Assembly: GCF_034931305.1 (NCBI RefSeq)
Contig: NZ_JAYGHY010000007.1
Span: 28,037-92,036, forward strand
DNA from: Cyanobium gracile_A
Lineage (GTDB): Bacteria; Cyanobacteriota; Cyanobacteriia; PCC-6307; Cyanobiaceae
Length of the DNA stretch: 64,000 nucleotides
Direction: 5' to 3'
This document shows, in pieces, positions 16,920-26,674 of this stretch (positions are counted from its first letter, which is position 1; each line of letters starts with the position of its first letter). Both the position numbers and the translations under genes were made by a program. The notes under the pieces are model-generated. The model did no database searches. It worked only from the letters and a program-made list of their open reading frames with translations, and was not told where the DNA came from.

Positions 16920-18062
16920 TCAGCGAAAGACCACGTTCGAAGCGGCGACCGCCAGGGCGGCTCTGATCGTGGCGGGATCGACGTCGTCGCGGATGGTGAC
17001 CGATCCCACGCCGGTGGGCAGCACGAAGCGCACCTTCCCCTGACGCACCTTCTTGTCCGCCTGCAGGGCGGTCAGCACCACGTCCGGATCGAGGGCCGGC
17101 CAGCCCATGGGCAGCCCAGCGGCCGCCACCAGCCTGCGCTGCCTGTCCTGATCCGCCTGGCTCCACAGCCCCATCGCCACGGCGATGTCGCCGGCGGCGA
17201 TCATGCCCAGGCCCACCGCTTCACCGTGCAGCCAGGTGCCGTAGCCGCTGAGGTTCTCCACCGCATGGCCGAGCGTGTGGCCGTAGTTGAGGATCGCCCG
17301 CAGACCCCCTTCCCGTTCGTCGGCGGCCACCACCCTGGCCTTGGCGGCGGCGGAGCGCTCGAGCAGGCGTTGCAGCAGCTCGGGGCCCATGGCCTCGCGG
17401 CTGGCCAGGGCGCCCCGAGGATCACGCTCGGCGGCCTGCTCCAGATCGTTGAAGAGCTGCTCATCGCCGATGACGGCGTACTTGATCACCTCCGCCATGC
17501 CGGCGCGGAACTCGCGCTCCGGCAAGGTGACCAGCACCCGCGGGTCAATCAGCACCAGCTTCGGTTGGTGGAAGGCGCCGATCAGGTTCTTCCCCCCCGG
17601 GTGGTTCACCCCCGTCTTGCCGCCGATGGCGGCGTCCACCATCGCCAGCAGGGTGGTGGGCACCTGCACCACGGCGATGCCCCGCAGCCAGGTGGCGGCG
17701 GCGAAGCCGGCCATGTCGCCCACCACACCGCCCCCCAGGGCGACGATCAGGGAGCTCCGCTCCAGGCGATGTGCAAAGGCGGCGTCGTGGATCGCCGCCA
17801 CGGTGGCGGGGGTCTTGCGCTCTTCGCCGGCCTCCAGCACCAGGGTCCGCACCACGAACCCGCTGGACTCAAGGCCCGTCAGCGCTTCAGCACCATGGAA
17901 CCCCTGCACCTCCGGATTGGTCACCACCAGCACCCGGGTGCCGCTCTGGAAACCGCGCTCGATCAGGAAGGAACCCAGGCGGCCGAGCAGCCCCTCGCCG
18001 ATCAGGATCGGATAGGGATCGGCGGTCAGGGACACCGTGATGGTGCGGTGGTCCTGCGGCAT
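16920..18062 (-). CDS. aroB: 3-dehydroquinate synthase
   Basis: 380 residues. It converts DAHP to 3-dehydroquinate, the second step of the shikimate pathway, with NAD and a divalent metal. Visible signatures are ALGGGVVGDMAGFAAATWLRG, VPTTLLAMVDAAIGGKTGVN, KNLIGAFHQP and the metal histidine region NYGHTLGHAVE. Length is normal for the family. It lies 27 bp downstream of recQ in the sense ... recQ is encoded on the same strand to its right but reads into it, so the two could share transcription (recQ stop 18090, aroB start 18062). Confidence 0.97.
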   Translation of the reverse strand: MPQDHRTITVSLTADPYPILIGEGLLGRLGSFLIERGFQSGTRVLVVTNPEVQGFHGAEALTGLESSGFVVRTLVLEAGEERKTPATVAAIHDAAFAHRLERSSLIVALGGGVVGDMAGFAAATWLRGIAVVQVPTTLLAMVDAAIGGKTGVNHPGGKNLIGAFHQPKLVLIDPRVLVTLPEREFRAGMAEVIKYAVIGDEQLFNDLEQAAERDPRGALASREAMGPELLQRLLERSAAAKARVVAADEREGGLRAILNYGHTLGHAVENLSGYGTWLHGEAVGLGMIAAGDIAVAMGLWSQADQDRQRRLVAAAGLPMGWPALDPDVVLTALQADKKVRQGKVRFVLPTGVGSVTIRDDVDPATIRAALAVAASNVVFR

Positions 18063-18089
18063 GGACGGGGTTTCAACGGTGGGCTGAGG

Positions 18090-19907
<1,818 letters not shown>

Positions 19908-20004
19908 CGGAATGGCGGATCGAACGGCGGCGGATTGAACGGCATCGGTGGCCTCCAGCCTTGCTGCCGATTGTGCAACGGCCAACGTCCGGCAGGATGC
20001 ACCG

Positions 20005-20901
20005 ATGGCCACACCCACCCCTACTGCGCCGGCACCCAGCCGCTCTGCCTGGGCGTTTCTGGCCCCCGCCCTGCTGTTGCTGGCGGTGTCGGTGCTGATT
20101 CCGGCGGCCATGGCCCTGGTGATCAGCTTCACCCGCACGGGGCTGGATGTGAGCGAGCCGCTCACCTTCGTGGGTCTGGCCAACTTCCGCCGGCTGCTGG
20201 CCGATCCGATGCTGCTGCGGGTGACCGGCACCACCTTCCTCTACCTCGTGGGGGTGGTGCCACCGATCGTCCTCGGGGCCCTTGGCCTGGCGGTGCTCGT
20301 CAACCGCCAGCTGCCGGGCATCCACTGGTTCCGCGGCGCCTTCTACACCCCGGTGCTGGTGTCTCTGGTGGTGGCGGCGATCGCCTTCCGCTGGCTCTAT
20401 GCGGAAAACGGTTTGGTCAATGGCTGGCTCGGGGCCCTGCTGGGTGATCGCTTCACGCCGATCGGCTTTCTCACGTCCACGGGCCTTGCCCTGCCCTCGG
20501 TGATGCTGGTCACCCTGTGGAAGGGCCTCGGCTATTACATGGTCATCTTCGTGGCCGGCCTGCAGGGAATCTCCGCCGATCTCTACGAGGCGGCGGCCCT
20601 TGATGGCAGCGAGGGCTGGCGCCGCCACCTGGATATCACCCTGCCCCTGCTCAGGCCCTACATCACCCTGGTGGCGGTGATTTCGGCCATCGGGGCCACC
20701 AAGGTGTTCGAAGAGGTGTATCTGATGACCCAGGGGGGGCCGGCCGACAGCACCCGCACGATCGTCTATTACGTGTACGACCAGGCCTTTTCGGAGCTGG
20801 AGATCAGCTACGCCTGCACCGTCGGTTTGGCGCTGTTTCTGATCGTGCTGCTGCTGAGCCTGCTCCGCTACGCCTTCGCCGCCGAGAACCCTCTGCAGTG
20901 A
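20005..20901 (+). CDS. Sugar-type ABC transporter permease (MalF/UgpA-like), orphan
   Basis: 298 residues with six hydrophobic helices and the binding-protein-dependent transport EAA loop, here LYEAAALDGSEGWRRHLDITLPLL, which docks with the ATPase. It starts at the ATG 20005 after a purine-rich GGCAGGA site. No partner permease, ATPase or binding protein adjoins it, unlike the complete importer at 42796-46785. Its partners must therefore be encoded elsewhere. A role in glycerol-3-phosphate or sugar uptake is family-level knowledge only. Confidence 0.88.
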   Translation: MATPTPTAPAPSRSAWAFLAPALLLLAVSVLIPAAMALVISFTRTGLDVSEPLTFVGLANFRRLLADPMLLRVTGTTFLYLVGVVPPIVLGALGLAVLVNRQLPGIHWFRGAFYTPVLVSLVVAAIAFRWLYAENGLVNGWLGALLGDRFTPIGFLTSTGLALPSVMLVTLWKGLGYYMVIFVAGLQGISADLYEAAALDGSEGWRRHLDITLPLLRPYITLVAVISAIGATKVFEEVYLMTQGGPADSTRTIVYYVYDQAFSELEISYACTVGLALFLIVLLLSLLRYAFAAENPLQ

Positions 20902-20976
20902 GGACCCTCCCGGCTCTGAGGTGGGGCCTTGACGCCCGGGTGGCAGGCTGGACCACGGTTCGAACAACCTTGCAGG

Positions 20977-22257
20977 GTGCAGACCATCCCTGACCCCGAT
21001 CCCCAGACCAGCGCCGCTGCGATCGATGCCATCGGTGTCGTGGGGGGCGGCCAGCTGGCCTGGATGCTGGCCCAAGCCGCCCGGGACCTCGGCGTCGCCC
21101 TGCATGTGCAGACCCCCGGCGCCGACGATCCGGCCACCCGCGAAGCAGCCAGTGTGGTCCTGGCCCCCGTCGATGACGTGGCCGCCACCCGGGAACTGGC
21201 CAGCCGCTGCCGTGCCATCAGCTTCGAAAACGAATGGATTCCCCTCGAGGCGCTACAGGCGCTTGAGGGTCCTGGCCTCCAGTTCCTGCCAGGACTCGAG
21301 GCCCTGCAACCCCTGGTGAGCAAGGAAGGCCAGCGGCGCCTTCTGGCCGACCTGCACCTGCCGTCACCCCGTTGGTTCCCCCTGGCCGACGTCCTCCAGC
21401 CCGCCACGCCTTCCGCAGCGGATGGGGGGCAGGCCTCCATGCCGGCGAGCCTGCCGCTCCCCCTGCGATCCCCTGCGACTCCCCGCCTTCCCGAGGGCTT
21501 CGACTTCCCGATGATGGCCAAGGCCAGCCGCGGGGGTTACGACGGCCGGGGCACGGTGCCCGTGGCCGACCTGGCCGCACTGGAGGCGCTGCTCGCCAGG
21601 GTCGCCCCCGACGACTGGATCCTCGAGGAGCTGGTGCGCTTCGACCAGGAGCTGGCGCTGGTGGCCTGTCGCGACCAGCACGGCACGGTGGCTTGCTATC
21701 CCTTGGTGCAGACGCACCAGCACCGCCGTGTCTGCGACTGGGTGCTCTTCCCCGCGCCGGTGGATCACCGGGTCGAGGTGTTCGCCCGCAACGTGGCCGC
21801 TTCCCTGCTCACCGCCCTCGACTACGTGGGCGTGCTGTCGATCGAGTTCTTCTACGGGCCTTCGGGTCTGCAGGTCAACGAGCTGGCCCCCCGTACCCAC
21901 AACTCCGGCCACCTGACGATCGAGGCCTGCCGCACCAGCCAGTTCTCCCAGCAGGTGCGCATCGTCGCCGGGCTGCCGATGGGCGCCACCGACGCCGTCG
22001 TGCCCGGTGCCTTGATGGTCAACCTGCTCGCGCCGGAGGGTGGCGATGCCGACCAGCTGGAACGGCGCCGCGCCCTTGAGGCGCTTCCCGGCGCTCACCT
22101 GCACTGGTACGGCAAGCAAGGCGGTGGCGCCGGCCGCAAGCTGGGCCACCTCACCCTGCTGCTTGAGGGCCGCAACGCCACCGAGCGTGAACGGGACCAA
22201 CAACGCCGGCTGGCGGAGGTGCGGGCCATCTGGCCGCTGCCCGACCAACCCACTTAG
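20977..22257 (+). CDS. purK: N5-carboxyaminoimidazole ribonucleotide synthase
   Basis: 426 residues. It makes N5-CAIR from AIR, bicarbonate and ATP in purine biosynthesis. Visible are the N-terminal GVVGGGQLAWML loop, SFENEWI, the ATP-grasp segment MMAKASRGGYDGRGT, ILEELVRFDQELALV, and NELAPRTHNSGHLTIEA. The C-terminal lid domain is complete. The GTG at 20977 places the Rossmann loop at the usual distance; an in-frame TTG at 20929 is an alternative. An insert of about 25 residues rich in Pro/Ala/Ser lies near residue 140. The stop codon TAG is part of the -10 box of the following 6S RNA gene. Confidence 0.95.
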   Translation: MQTIPDPDPQTSAAAIDAIGVVGGGQLAWMLAQAARDLGVALHVQTPGADDPATREAASVVLAPVDDVAATRELASRCRAISFENEWIPLEALQALEGPGLQFLPGLEALQPLVSKEGQRRLLADLHLPSPRWFPLADVLQPATPSAADGGQASMPASLPLPLRSPATPRLPEGFDFPMMAKASRGGYDGRGTVPVADLAALEALLARVAPDDWILEELVRFDQELALVACRDQHGTVACYPLVQTHQHRRVCDWVLFPAPVDHRVEVFARNVAASLLTALDYVGVLSIEFFYGPSGLQVNELAPRTHNSGHLTIEACRTSQFSQQVRIVAGLPMGATDAVVPGALMVNLLAPEGGDADQLERRRALEALPGAHLHWYGKQGGGAGRKLGHLTLLLEGRNATERERDQQRRLAEVRAIWPLPDQPT

Positions 22258-22260
22258 GAT
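22255..22260 (+). promoter_or_regulatory. Candidate -10 box of the 6S RNA gene, overlapping the purK stop
   Basis: TAGGAT at 22255-22260 lies 6 nt before the predicted 5' end of the 6S RNA (22267). Its first three bases are the purK stop codon. No good -35 hexamer is seen at the right spacing, so the promoter call rests on the -10 spacing and on the RNA model. Confidence 0.5.
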
Positions 22261-22266
22261 GGGCTC

Positions 22267-22442
22267 GGACTGCTGTGTTGGTGACTGCCTTTCACAGTTT
22301 TCTGATCTGACTCCCTTTCGACGCGGGGAGTCTTCAGCGACGGCAACGTATACCGGCTTCACGGCCGGAAACGAAGCCCCGCCCCTGACTCCCCACCTGG
22401 TTCATCCAGGTCGAACACTGGGGCAAGACGGCACGGCGGTCC
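22267..22442 (+). ncRNA. ssaA: Probable 6S RNA
   Basis: In cyanobacteria the 6S RNA gene ssaA lies just downstream of purK, and this 220-bp gap has the right fold and size (about 176 nt). The 5' end 22267-22277 pairs with 22432-22442 over 11 bp (two G-U), giving the closing stem. GGGGAGTC (22324-22331) pairs with GACTCCCC (22387-22394) as the upper stem. A small hairpin ACCTGG/CCAGGT sits in the 3' strand of the central bubble, as in other 6S RNAs. The 5' half can alternatively pair GACTCCC (22309-22315) with GGGAGTC. 6S RNA mimics an open promoter and binds the sigma70-type holoenzyme. Confidence 0.75.
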
Positions 22443-22476
22443 ACCCCTTTCTGCTTCCAATGGCGCCCGGCCCGGC

Positions 22477-22953
22477 ATGCTGGTGCAACGTCCATCCGCC
22501 ACCGTGATCAGCGAGCTTCCGAGCTTCCAGTCGTCGTTCGAGCGCCTCCTGGCCCGCGCCCCCGGCCCCATCTTTCCTCGTGCCCGGGCGCTCTATCTGC
22601 AGAAGTACCCCCTGGAAGAGGAGAGCCAGGGGGACTTCCGCACCTTTCTGCTGGAGGAGGACATCCAGGAGAGTCCGGCCGGTGCTGTCAGGATTCGGGC
22701 CCTGGCCCTGGCGGTTGTGGCCTGGGGCCAACCCTGCTTCGATGCGAACGCTGCGGCTGCCTACCTCGAGCGTCGCTGGGGGCTGCGGCCCCACGATCTG
22801 CAGGAGGTGGAAGGGGCGAGCTGGTTCCGGGAGGCCGGGGCCTATGGCCGCTTCCGCACCCCGGCGGTCTACGAGCGGGTAGCCCCCACCAGCCTGCTCA
22901 GTTCGTCAGCCGATCCACGGCCTCCTGCAGCTGATCCCGGCTCAGGCGAGTGA
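22477..22953 (+). CDS. Conserved hypothetical protein
   Basis: 158 residues, soluble and mostly helical, with LPSFQSSFERLLARAPGPIFPRA near the N-terminus and WFREAGAYGRFRTPAVYERV near the C-terminus. I do not recognise a named domain. Codon usage looks like that of its neighbours. It starts 34 nt after the 6S RNA. The last ~56 nt overlap the 3' end of the convergent DUF2103 gene, and the Pro/Ser-rich tail in the overlap looks unconserved, so the true protein may have only a short useful C-terminus. Confidence 0.6.
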   Translation: MLVQRPSATVISELPSFQSSFERLLARAPGPIFPRARALYLQKYPLEEESQGDFRTFLLEEDIQESPAGAVRIRALALAVVAWGQPCFDANAAAAYLERRWGLRPHDLQEVEGASWFREAGAYGRFRTPAVYERVAPTSLLSSSADPRPPAADPGSGE

Positions 22954-23173
22954 CCACAAAGACCTCCTGAGCCGTGCTGCCTCTGCGGGCCAGCAGCTTG
23001 TGGCCCCCGGTGATCGGGCTCGAGACCCGCAGCCGCAAGCCGATGCTGCGGCCCTTCACCCGTGAGATCACCGCCGGCGTGATCGTGTCGATGTCCGGCA
23101 GGGTGGCCAGCCGCCGCAGCAGCGGGATGAGGCCCTCCACGTAGGTGCTGTGGGTGATCACGAGCCGGGCCAT
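22898..23173 (-). CDS. DUF2103 family protein
   Basis: 91 residues. The sequence begins MARLVITHSTYVEGLIPLLRRL, contains RVKGRSIGLRLRVSSPITGGHKLLARRGSTAQEVFVVT and matches the cyanobacterial DUF2103 family, annotated as a predicted metal-binding protein of unknown function. It follows clpS on the same strand with a 9-nt gap, suggesting cotranscription. Confidence 0.75.
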   Translation of the reverse strand: MARLVITHSTYVEGLIPLLRRLATLPDIDTITPAVISRVKGRSIGLRLRVSSPITGGHKLLARRGSTAQEVFVVTRLSRDQLQEAVDRLTN

Positions 23174-23182
23174 GGCCGTTCC

Positions 23183-23476
23183 TCAGCCCTGGCCCAGCGG
23201 TGCCATGGTCAGCCCCTCGGCGGTGAGCAGCTGGTGGTAAAGCTCCCCCTGCTCCAGAGGACCACTCCAGACGACCGCCGATCCTTCCCCATCGATCCGG
23301 TGGGCCAGGGTCCAGGCCTGATCGGGCTGCATGCCGGGCAGGTGCCGCACCAGGGCCTCCACCACGTGCTGAAACGTGTTGACGTCATCGTCGAGGACGA
23401 TGACATTCACGTTGGGGTAGCGCTCCTGGAGGCGCTGCCCTGCCTGGGCGGGACTTCTCGTTGGAGCGACGACCAT
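23183..23476 (-). CDS. clpS: ATP-dependent Clp protease adaptor ClpS
   Basis: 97 residues. It delivers N-degron substrates to ClpC/ClpP. Typical features are VIVLDDDVNTFQHVVEAL (the D-N-T substrate pocket region), a helix with HRIDGEGSAVVWSGPLEQGE and the C-terminal sheet strand. The N-terminal extension is short. Cyanobacteria have two ClpS forms and I cannot decide which this is. It is cotranscribed with the DUF2103 gene and divergent from petN. Confidence 0.85.
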   Translation of the reverse strand: MVVAPTRSPAQAGQRLQERYPNVNVIVLDDDVNTFQHVVEALVRHLPGMQPDQAWTLAHRIDGEGSAVVWSGPLEQGELYHQLLTAEGLTMAPLGQG

Positions 23477-23539
23477 GGGCCTTCAGCGGCTGCCGGTCAC
23501 CAGCGTAGGTAACATGCGTTCACCCATGAATCGGGCTCG

Positions 23540-23641
23540 ATGTTGATCACCCTTGGTTGGTCCGCCCTGGCGGCCATCTTCACCTTCTCGATCGCCATGG
23601 TGGTGTGGGGCCGCAACGGTGACAACAGCATCGGTTTCTGA
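23540..23641 (+). CDS. petN: Cytochrome b6f complex subunit VIII
   Basis: 33 residues, a single transmembrane helix, and too short for many gene finders. The sequence MLITLGWSALAAIFTFSIA continues into MVVWGRNGD, the invariant PetN core; PetN stabilises the dimeric cytochrome b6f complex in the thylakoid membrane. A -10-like TAACAT lies about 30 nt upstream. The next ORF begins inside it at 23619. Confidence 0.93.
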   Translation: MLITLGWSALAAIFTFSIAMVVWGRNGDNSIGF

Positions 23642-23786
23642 TCTGGCCTTCCCCACCACCACCCTGCTGGCGGGTCTGGCCTCCGCTCTGCTCCTTTTTG
23701 TGAGCGTCGGCGTCATTTACCTGTCCACGGTCGAATGGCGTGACCGCCGCCGCCGTCGCTCCACCGAAGGTCGCCCCCGCTCCTGA
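23619..23786 (+). CDS. Small single-span membrane protein overlapping petN
   Basis: 55 residues from GTG 23619, overlapping the last 23 nt of petN in another frame. It has a hydrophobic helix (about residues 12-34, LLAGLASALLLFVSVGVIYLS) followed by VEWRDRRRRR and a basic tail. The compact layout and the clear membrane helix argue for a real gene, probably coupled to petN translation. Function unknown. No start other than GTG 23619 or TTG/GTG variants inside petN is available. Confidence 0.6.
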   Translation: MTTASVSDLAFPTTTLLAGLASALLLFVSVGVIYLSTVEWRDRRRRRSTEGRPRS

Positions 23787-23881
23787 GCCCCTTCGCTGAC
23801 CCTGGTGTCGCTGGCTTTTCGATCCGTGTCTCAAGGCGAGCAGCGCATCACCCACCGAGGCCGAACCCTGTCGGCGTTTGC

Positions 23882-25255
23882 ATGAGCCGTCCGTTCGATC
23901 GTCTGCGACGTTCTCTGCTGGCACCGGCCCTGCCCCGGCTGCCGCGGCCCCCGCTGCCAGCCACCACGGCCACGCTGCTGCTCTTGTTGCTGCTGCCCAG
24001 CCTGACCCTATGGCGCTGGCCCAGGCCCAGGGCCCAGGGGCTGGAGCAGCTGATGGCGGTGAGCAGCTTGCTGCAGAGCTTTGCCGCCAGTCCAGAGCGA
24101 CCCGTTCCAGCCCTCTGGCGCGAGCGCTTCGGTGCCACTCCGGCCAACCGCCTGTGGCGGGACCAACGACGCACCTGGTGGCAGTTCTGGGGGCCCCATG
24201 CTGACGGGGGGGCTTATCTGGCCGTCCAGGACAACGCCGGTGCCGGCTCCCAGCGCCCCCTGCCCACCAATGGGCTGCGGGTCGGGAACCTGCTGGTGGT
24301 TGCACCGGATGCCCTCTCGCGGCGCCTGCTCCAGGATCAGTTGCGGCCCGATCAGCGGGCTGGGCGAGGGCTCTACAGCGCCTGTCTGCCCCGGCTGGAG
24401 AGCGGTCAGGGGGTGTTCTGGAACGCCTCCGGCCTCGGGGCGCTGGTGGGCCCCCTGGCCCCCCTGCTGGAGGCCTACCAGGAGGGTTGCCTCTCCCTGT
24501 CGCTGGAGTCCTCCGAGCTGCGCTGGCGGGGCGAAGCCACCGACCGTGGCGCGGCGGCAGGTCCGGCCGAATCCGTCCGGGCCCCCGACGTCACGGCCTC
24601 CAGCCTGCCGCCCCTGCCGCCCGACCTGCTGCTGGAAGTTCAGGGATCGTCCCTTGAACAGTTGTTCCGCGGGTTGCTGTCGCGGCAGCTGATCCGGGAT
24701 CCCCTGGCGGCGCGCTACGGCATCGACACCAAGGGCCTGGCGCTGCTGCGGCGATCCCCGTTCCGTCTGCGTCTCCAGCCCCAGGCCAGCGGCCCCTTTC
24801 AGGCGTCGCTCGAGCTCCAGGTGGCGGTGGGGACCGACAGGCAGGCCTGGCGACAGCTGTTGCTCGGCCTGGCCCGTTCCCTGCAGGCCCAGGGCCTGCA
24901 GGAGGTGCCTGGCGTGAGCACGCCGTCCCAGGCCCAGACAGCCACCTGGCGGCGGGAGGATGGGGTGGTGCTCGGGGGTTGGCGCTGGATCGGGGACAAC
25001 GGACCCAGGCCCCAGCTGTTGCTGTTCCTCGGGCCGGTACCGGCCCGCTGGCAGAGCATGTCCATCACCGGAGATCAGGCTCCCGGCTCAGGTTCGCTGT
25101 GGTTGCGGGTCCGCCCCCAGGGCCTGGATCAGCTGGGCCTGCTGCCCGAACCCCTGCCGGAACTGGTCCGTCGCGCCGACCAGCTGGCGATGGAGGCCGC
25201 CCCCGGCCAAGGCGGGGTCAGCTGGCTGAGGGGACGCCTTCGGGTGATGCCGTGA
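23882..25255 (+). CDS. Membrane-anchored hypothetical protein (possibly DUF3352-like)
   Basis: 457 residues with an N-terminal hydrophobic anchor (about 28-45, LLLLLLLPSLTLW) and a large extracytoplasmic part. It contains conserved-looking stretches such as WWQFWGPHADGGAYLAVQDN and LLEVQGSSLEQLFRGLLSR. The size and layout resemble cyanobacterial DUF3352 proteins, but key motifs are not clear and I leave the family open. Its last 38 nt overlap the 3' end of thf1 on the other strand. Confidence 0.65.
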   Translation: MSRPFDRLRRSLLAPALPRLPRPPLPATTATLLLLLLLPSLTLWRWPRPRAQGLEQLMAVSSLLQSFAASPERPVPALWRERFGATPANRLWRDQRRTWWQFWGPHADGGAYLAVQDNAGAGSQRPLPTNGLRVGNLLVVAPDALSRRLLQDQLRPDQRAGRGLYSACLPRLESGQGVFWNASGLGALVGPLAPLLEAYQEGCLSLSLESSELRWRGEATDRGAAAGPAESVRAPDVTASSLPPLPPDLLLEVQGSSLEQLFRGLLSRQLIRDPLAARYGIDTKGLALLRRSPFRLRLQPQASGPFQASLELQVAVGTDRQAWRQLLLGLARSLQAQGLQEVPGVSTPSQAQTATWRREDGVVLGGWRWIGDNGPRPQLLLFLGPVPARWQSMSITGDQAPGSGSLWLRVRPQGLDQLGLLPEPLPELVRRADQLAMEAAPGQGGVSWLRGRLRVMP

Positions 25256-25913
25256 TCTCCTGCCGTTCGCGCCGACGACGCTCGGCGGCCACGGTTTCCT
25301 CCATGAGCTCGACGGCCATGGACATCTTCTCGAGGTTGCTGGCGTAGAGGGAGAGGTCCTTATCGAGCCGGTCGCGCAGCAGGCCGATCGAAGCACCAAT
25401 CTCGTGGGCGAGCTGGCGCAGGGCCTGGGGCTCCATGGCGTCGTCGGCGAGGGCCTGTTCCAGCAAAGCGAGCAGCCCCACGGCCATCAGACGCGAGTAG
25501 TGGAAATCCGGCCGGCGGATGCTGGCCAGGGCCGTGGCCACCGGTGCTGGTGCCCCTTCTCCCTGGGCTTCGATCCACTGCCTCACCTCCTGCTGGCTGT
25601 GGCGTCCCATGGCCGCAAGGGCCTCAGCGGACTGGCGGCGCAGATCGGGGCCGTCATAGCCGGAGGAGGCGCACAGGGCCTCGAACAGGGGTCCCTTCTG
25701 GTCCTCGGGGCGGTAGCCGCGGGCGAAGCCGTCGAACACCTGAACAAGACCAACGGCGAACAGGGGATCACTCTGGAAGCCCTTCTGGCGGCTCAGCAGG
25801 TGGAGCTCGACCAGCAATTCGTCGACCATGCGCCGGTAGAGGGGACCGATGACATGGGGGAAGGCGCCATGGAAGGCACGCTTGCTGTCAGCGACGGTGA
25901 GAGCAGCGCTCAC
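25218..25913 (-). CDS. thf1: Thylakoid formation protein Thf1 / Psb29
   Basis: 231 residues. It begins TVADSKRAFHGAFPHVIGPLYRRMVDELLVELHLL, the signature of Thf1/Psb29, which associates with FtsH and is needed for normal photosystem II repair and thylakoid organisation. A C-terminal coiled coil (about 190-225, LEKMSMAVELMEETVAAERRRR) is typical. I chose GTG 25913, which fits the family; the frame is open 26 codons further to an ATG at 25991 that would leave only 17 bp to the divergent clpP. Its proximity to clpP and ftsH matches its function. Confidence 0.93.
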   Translation of the reverse strand: MSAALTVADSKRAFHGAFPHVIGPLYRRMVDELLVELHLLSRQKGFQSDPLFAVGLVQVFDGFARGYRPEDQKGPLFEALCASSGYDGPDLRRQSAEALAAMGRHSQQEVRQWIEAQGEGAPAPVATALASIRRPDFHYSRLMAVGLLALLEQALADDAMEPQALRQLAHEIGASIGLLRDRLDKDLSLYASNLEKMSMAVELMEETVAAERRRRERQEITASPEGVPSAS

Positions 25914-25975
25914 GCGGTTGGATTCTTCGTTGCTGCGACCATAGCGCTGCAGGCACTCGACCCGATCCGCGGCTG

Positions 25976-25983
25976 GGTAAGAT
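25976..25983 (+). promoter_or_regulatory. Candidate -10 element for clpP
   Basis: TAAGAT at about 25978-25983 lies about 26 nt before the clpP ATG and fits a sigma70-type -10 box. It sits in the 95-bp gap between the divergent thf1 and clpP. A matching -35 is not obvious, so this is tentative. Confidence 0.35.
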
Positions 25984-26008
25984 CGTTTCAATCGCCTGTC
26001 TGGAGCCC

Positions 26009-26599
26009 ATGATCCCGATCGTCATCGAGGAGTCGGGTCGCGGTGAAAGAGCCTTCGACATCTATTCCCGCCTGCTGCGGGAGAGGATCATCTTCCTCGG
26101 GGAACCGGTGACGGCCGAATCCGCCAACCGTGTGGTGGCCCAGTTGCTATTTCTGGAAGCGGAGGATCCCGAGAAGGATATCTTCCTTTACGTCAATTCA
26201 CCGGGCGGTTCGGTCTACGACGGCCTCGGCATCTTTGACACCATGCAACACATCAAACCCGATGTGCAGACCGTCTGCGTGGGCCTGGCGGCCAGCATGG
26301 GGGCCTTCCTGCTCTGCGCAGGAGCCAAGGGCAAGCGCAGCAGCCTGACCCACTCGCGGATCATGATTCACCAGCCTCTCGGTGGGGCCCGCGGCCAGGC
26401 CAGCGACATCCGCATCCAGGCCGATGAGATCCTCTACCTCAAGGACAAGCTCAATCGGGAACTGGCCAGCCGCACCGGCCGTGACCTTGAGCAGATCCAG
26501 ATCGACACCGACAGGGACTTTTTCATGTCCCCGGCCGAAGCGATGGCCTACGGCCTGATCGATAAAGTCATCGAAAAGCGTCCCATCCGTCCGGTCTGA
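26009..26599 (+). CDS. clpP: ATP-dependent Clp protease proteolytic subunit
   Basis: 196 residues, normal length. The serine-protease triad is visible: Ser96 in GLAASMGAF, His121 in MIHQPLGG and Asp170 in TDRDFFMSP. It would form tetradecameric ClpP or mixed ClpP/ClpR rings with ClpC or ClpX. Cyanobacteria have several clpP paralogues; this one lies next to thf1, and I do not assign a paralogue number. It ends before a strong bidirectional terminator shared with ftsH. Confidence 0.95.
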   Translation: MIPIVIEESGRGERAFDIYSRLLRERIIFLGEPVTAESANRVVAQLLFLEAEDPEKDIFLYVNSPGGSVYDGLGIFDTMQHIKPDVQTVCVGLAASMGAFLLCAGAKGKRSSLTHSRIMIHQPLGGARGQASDIRIQADEILYLKDKLNRELASRTGRDLEQIQIDTDRDFFMSPAEAMAYGLIDKVIEKRPIRPV

Positions 26600-26616
26600 C
26601 GCTAAGCATCTGTCAC

Positions 26617-26646
26617 ACAAAAGGCCTGCATCAGCAGGCCTTTTTT
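26617..26646. terminator. Bidirectional rho-independent terminator between clpP and ftsH
   Basis: The inverted repeat AAAGGCCTGC / GCAGGCCTTT (loop ATCA) is followed by a T-run at 26639-26646 on the plus strand and preceded by an A-run that becomes a T-run on the minus strand. It sits 18 nt after the clpP stop and 29 nt after the ftsH stop on the opposite strand, so it can end both transcripts. Confidence 0.9.
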
Positions 26647-26674
26647 CATGGTTGTGGGGGAATCACTCCCAGCT

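Noticed and set aside
22309..22331. GACTCCC/GGGAGTC hairpin read as an intrinsic terminator for purK
   Set aside because: No T-run follows it, and the bases pair alternatively in the better-supported 6S RNA model.
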